Both the position numbers and the translations under genes were made by a program. From positions 1 through 13,351 of the forward strand of contig CABUJH010000050.1 of assembly GCA_902491895.1 (NCBI GenBank): a stretch of DNA of 13,351 nucleotides, read 5' to 3'. Position 1 is the first letter of the stretch, and each line of letters begins with the position of its first letter. Under the pieces are notes generated by a model. The model was not told the origin of the DNA. It ran no database searches and saw only the letters and a program-made list of their open reading frames with translations. Positions 13,117-13,351 of the stretch are shown here, piece after piece. This DNA comes from an uncultured Collinsella sp. Its GTDB lineage: Bacteria; Actinomycetota; Coriobacteriia; Coriobacteriales; Coriobacteriaceae.

Positions 13117-13351
13117 GGCTCTCCTCTTATTGCAAGCCCATCGCACGCGGCAACGGGCGTTCACGCTCCACACTGGATGATACAATTTACGGGCCGGCGG
13201 GCGAAGCGGGCCCTATCCCCCGACCGAGCTCATCGCTCCGCGTTGCCGCGCGGCGATTTTCGTAGGTTCGCGCCTTGCGAAAGCCGGCACCTCCCCTTTT
13301 AATATGAGAAAGCCATTGTCAATAGGCGTGTTTGTTCGAGCCCGGTTTTAA
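13117..13351. other. GC-rich upstream region of the TetM-like gene; no gene recognised
   Basis: No supported coding sequence or known RNA was found. A strong imperfect hairpin lies at 13191-13213 (GGGCC/GGCCC closing, one C-C mismatch). GCCGGC at 13193-13198 can pair with the same self-complementary sequence near 13283, and TTCGC/GCGAA closes a small hairpin near 13267-13281. On the - strand a TTGACA (complement of 13317-13322) is followed by AT-rich sequence but no well-spaced -10. If transcription starts there, the TetM-like mRNA would have a long structured leader. Confidence 0.4.
13177..13205 (-). promoter_or_regulatory. Candidate promoter of the TetM-like gene
   Basis: On the - strand TATCAT (complement of 13177-13182, 5 of 6 to TATAAT) is 17 nt from TTCGCC (complement of 13200-13205), a weak -35. 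It would give a leader of roughly 55 nt. The overlapping TACAAT on the + strand (13181-13186) could be a divergent -10, so this call is tentative. Confidence 0.35.

Noticed and set aside
13219..13299. A leader peptide on the - strand before the TetM-like gene (GTG start, about 25 codons)
   Set aside because: The GTG directly abuts the GGGGAG, too close for initiation, and the peptide has no telling composition.
13190..13300. A small structured RNA (SRP RNA, tmRNA, RNase P or T-box)
   Set aside because: Hairpins exist, but none of the conserved sequences of these RNAs (such as GGAAGG loop elements or the T-box TGGNACC) is present on either strand.

Overview
The window is 13.35 kb of GC-rich bacterial DNA, densely packed with genes on both strands. 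The strong bias to G/C-ending codons, clear AAGGAGG-type ribosome binding sites, and a gut-anaerobe gene set (thiamine salvage, Fe-S-type flavoprotein, chromosomal TetM-like GTPase) suggest a Coriobacteriia member, most likely Collinsella. That assignment is a judgement from protein and codon style; no rRNA or other marker gene is present.

Region 1 (1-1991, + strand) is a thiamine salvage operon. It opens with the 3' half of a TPP riboswitch cut by the window edge, followed at once by an intrinsic terminator (62-92). Then come thiM, an MTH1187-family thiamine-binding protein, and thiE, with a 3-nt gap and a 4-nt overlap. The kinase supplies thiazole phosphate and ThiE joins it to HMP-PP to make thiamine phosphate. 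The riboswitch should shut the operon off when TPP is plentiful.

Region 2 (2036-3844) holds a perfect 14-bp hairpin between convergent genes and a patatin-like phospholipase (- strand). A 258-bp divergent intergenic region follows, with six copies of AACGT, then an Isf-like cysteine-containing flavoprotein (+). An ArsC/Spx-fold protein with Ser in place of the catalytic Cys follows 11 nt later (3856-4197).

Region 3 (4284-6109, + strand) holds a CobW/COG0523 metallochaperone GTPase, a strong intrinsic terminator, and trmL, a tRNA wobble 2'-O-methyltransferase with an unusual insertion of about 40 residues in its knot region.

Region 4 (6102-11119) is the most unusual part. Two related AAA-type ATPases with probable winged-helix tails flank a UvrA2-like ABC ATPase that lacks the UvrB-binding domain. 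ATPase 1 (+) converges on the uvrA2-like gene. ATPase 2 lies directly upstream of uvrA2 on the - strand and overlaps it by 8 nt. Three copies of one palindromic hairpin (stem/7-nt loop/stem) mark the block: at the end of trmL, between ATPase 1 and uvrA2, and at the end of the TetM-like gene. Two of them supply the stop codon of the gene they end, all three have the same orientation relative to that gene, and one shows matched compensatory changes in both arms.

Region 5 (11113-13351) is a TetM/EF-G-like translation factor GTPase on the - strand and its GC-rich upstream region. Together, UvrA2-like and TetM-like proteins suggest a drug- or stress-tolerance neighbourhood, but that is inference.
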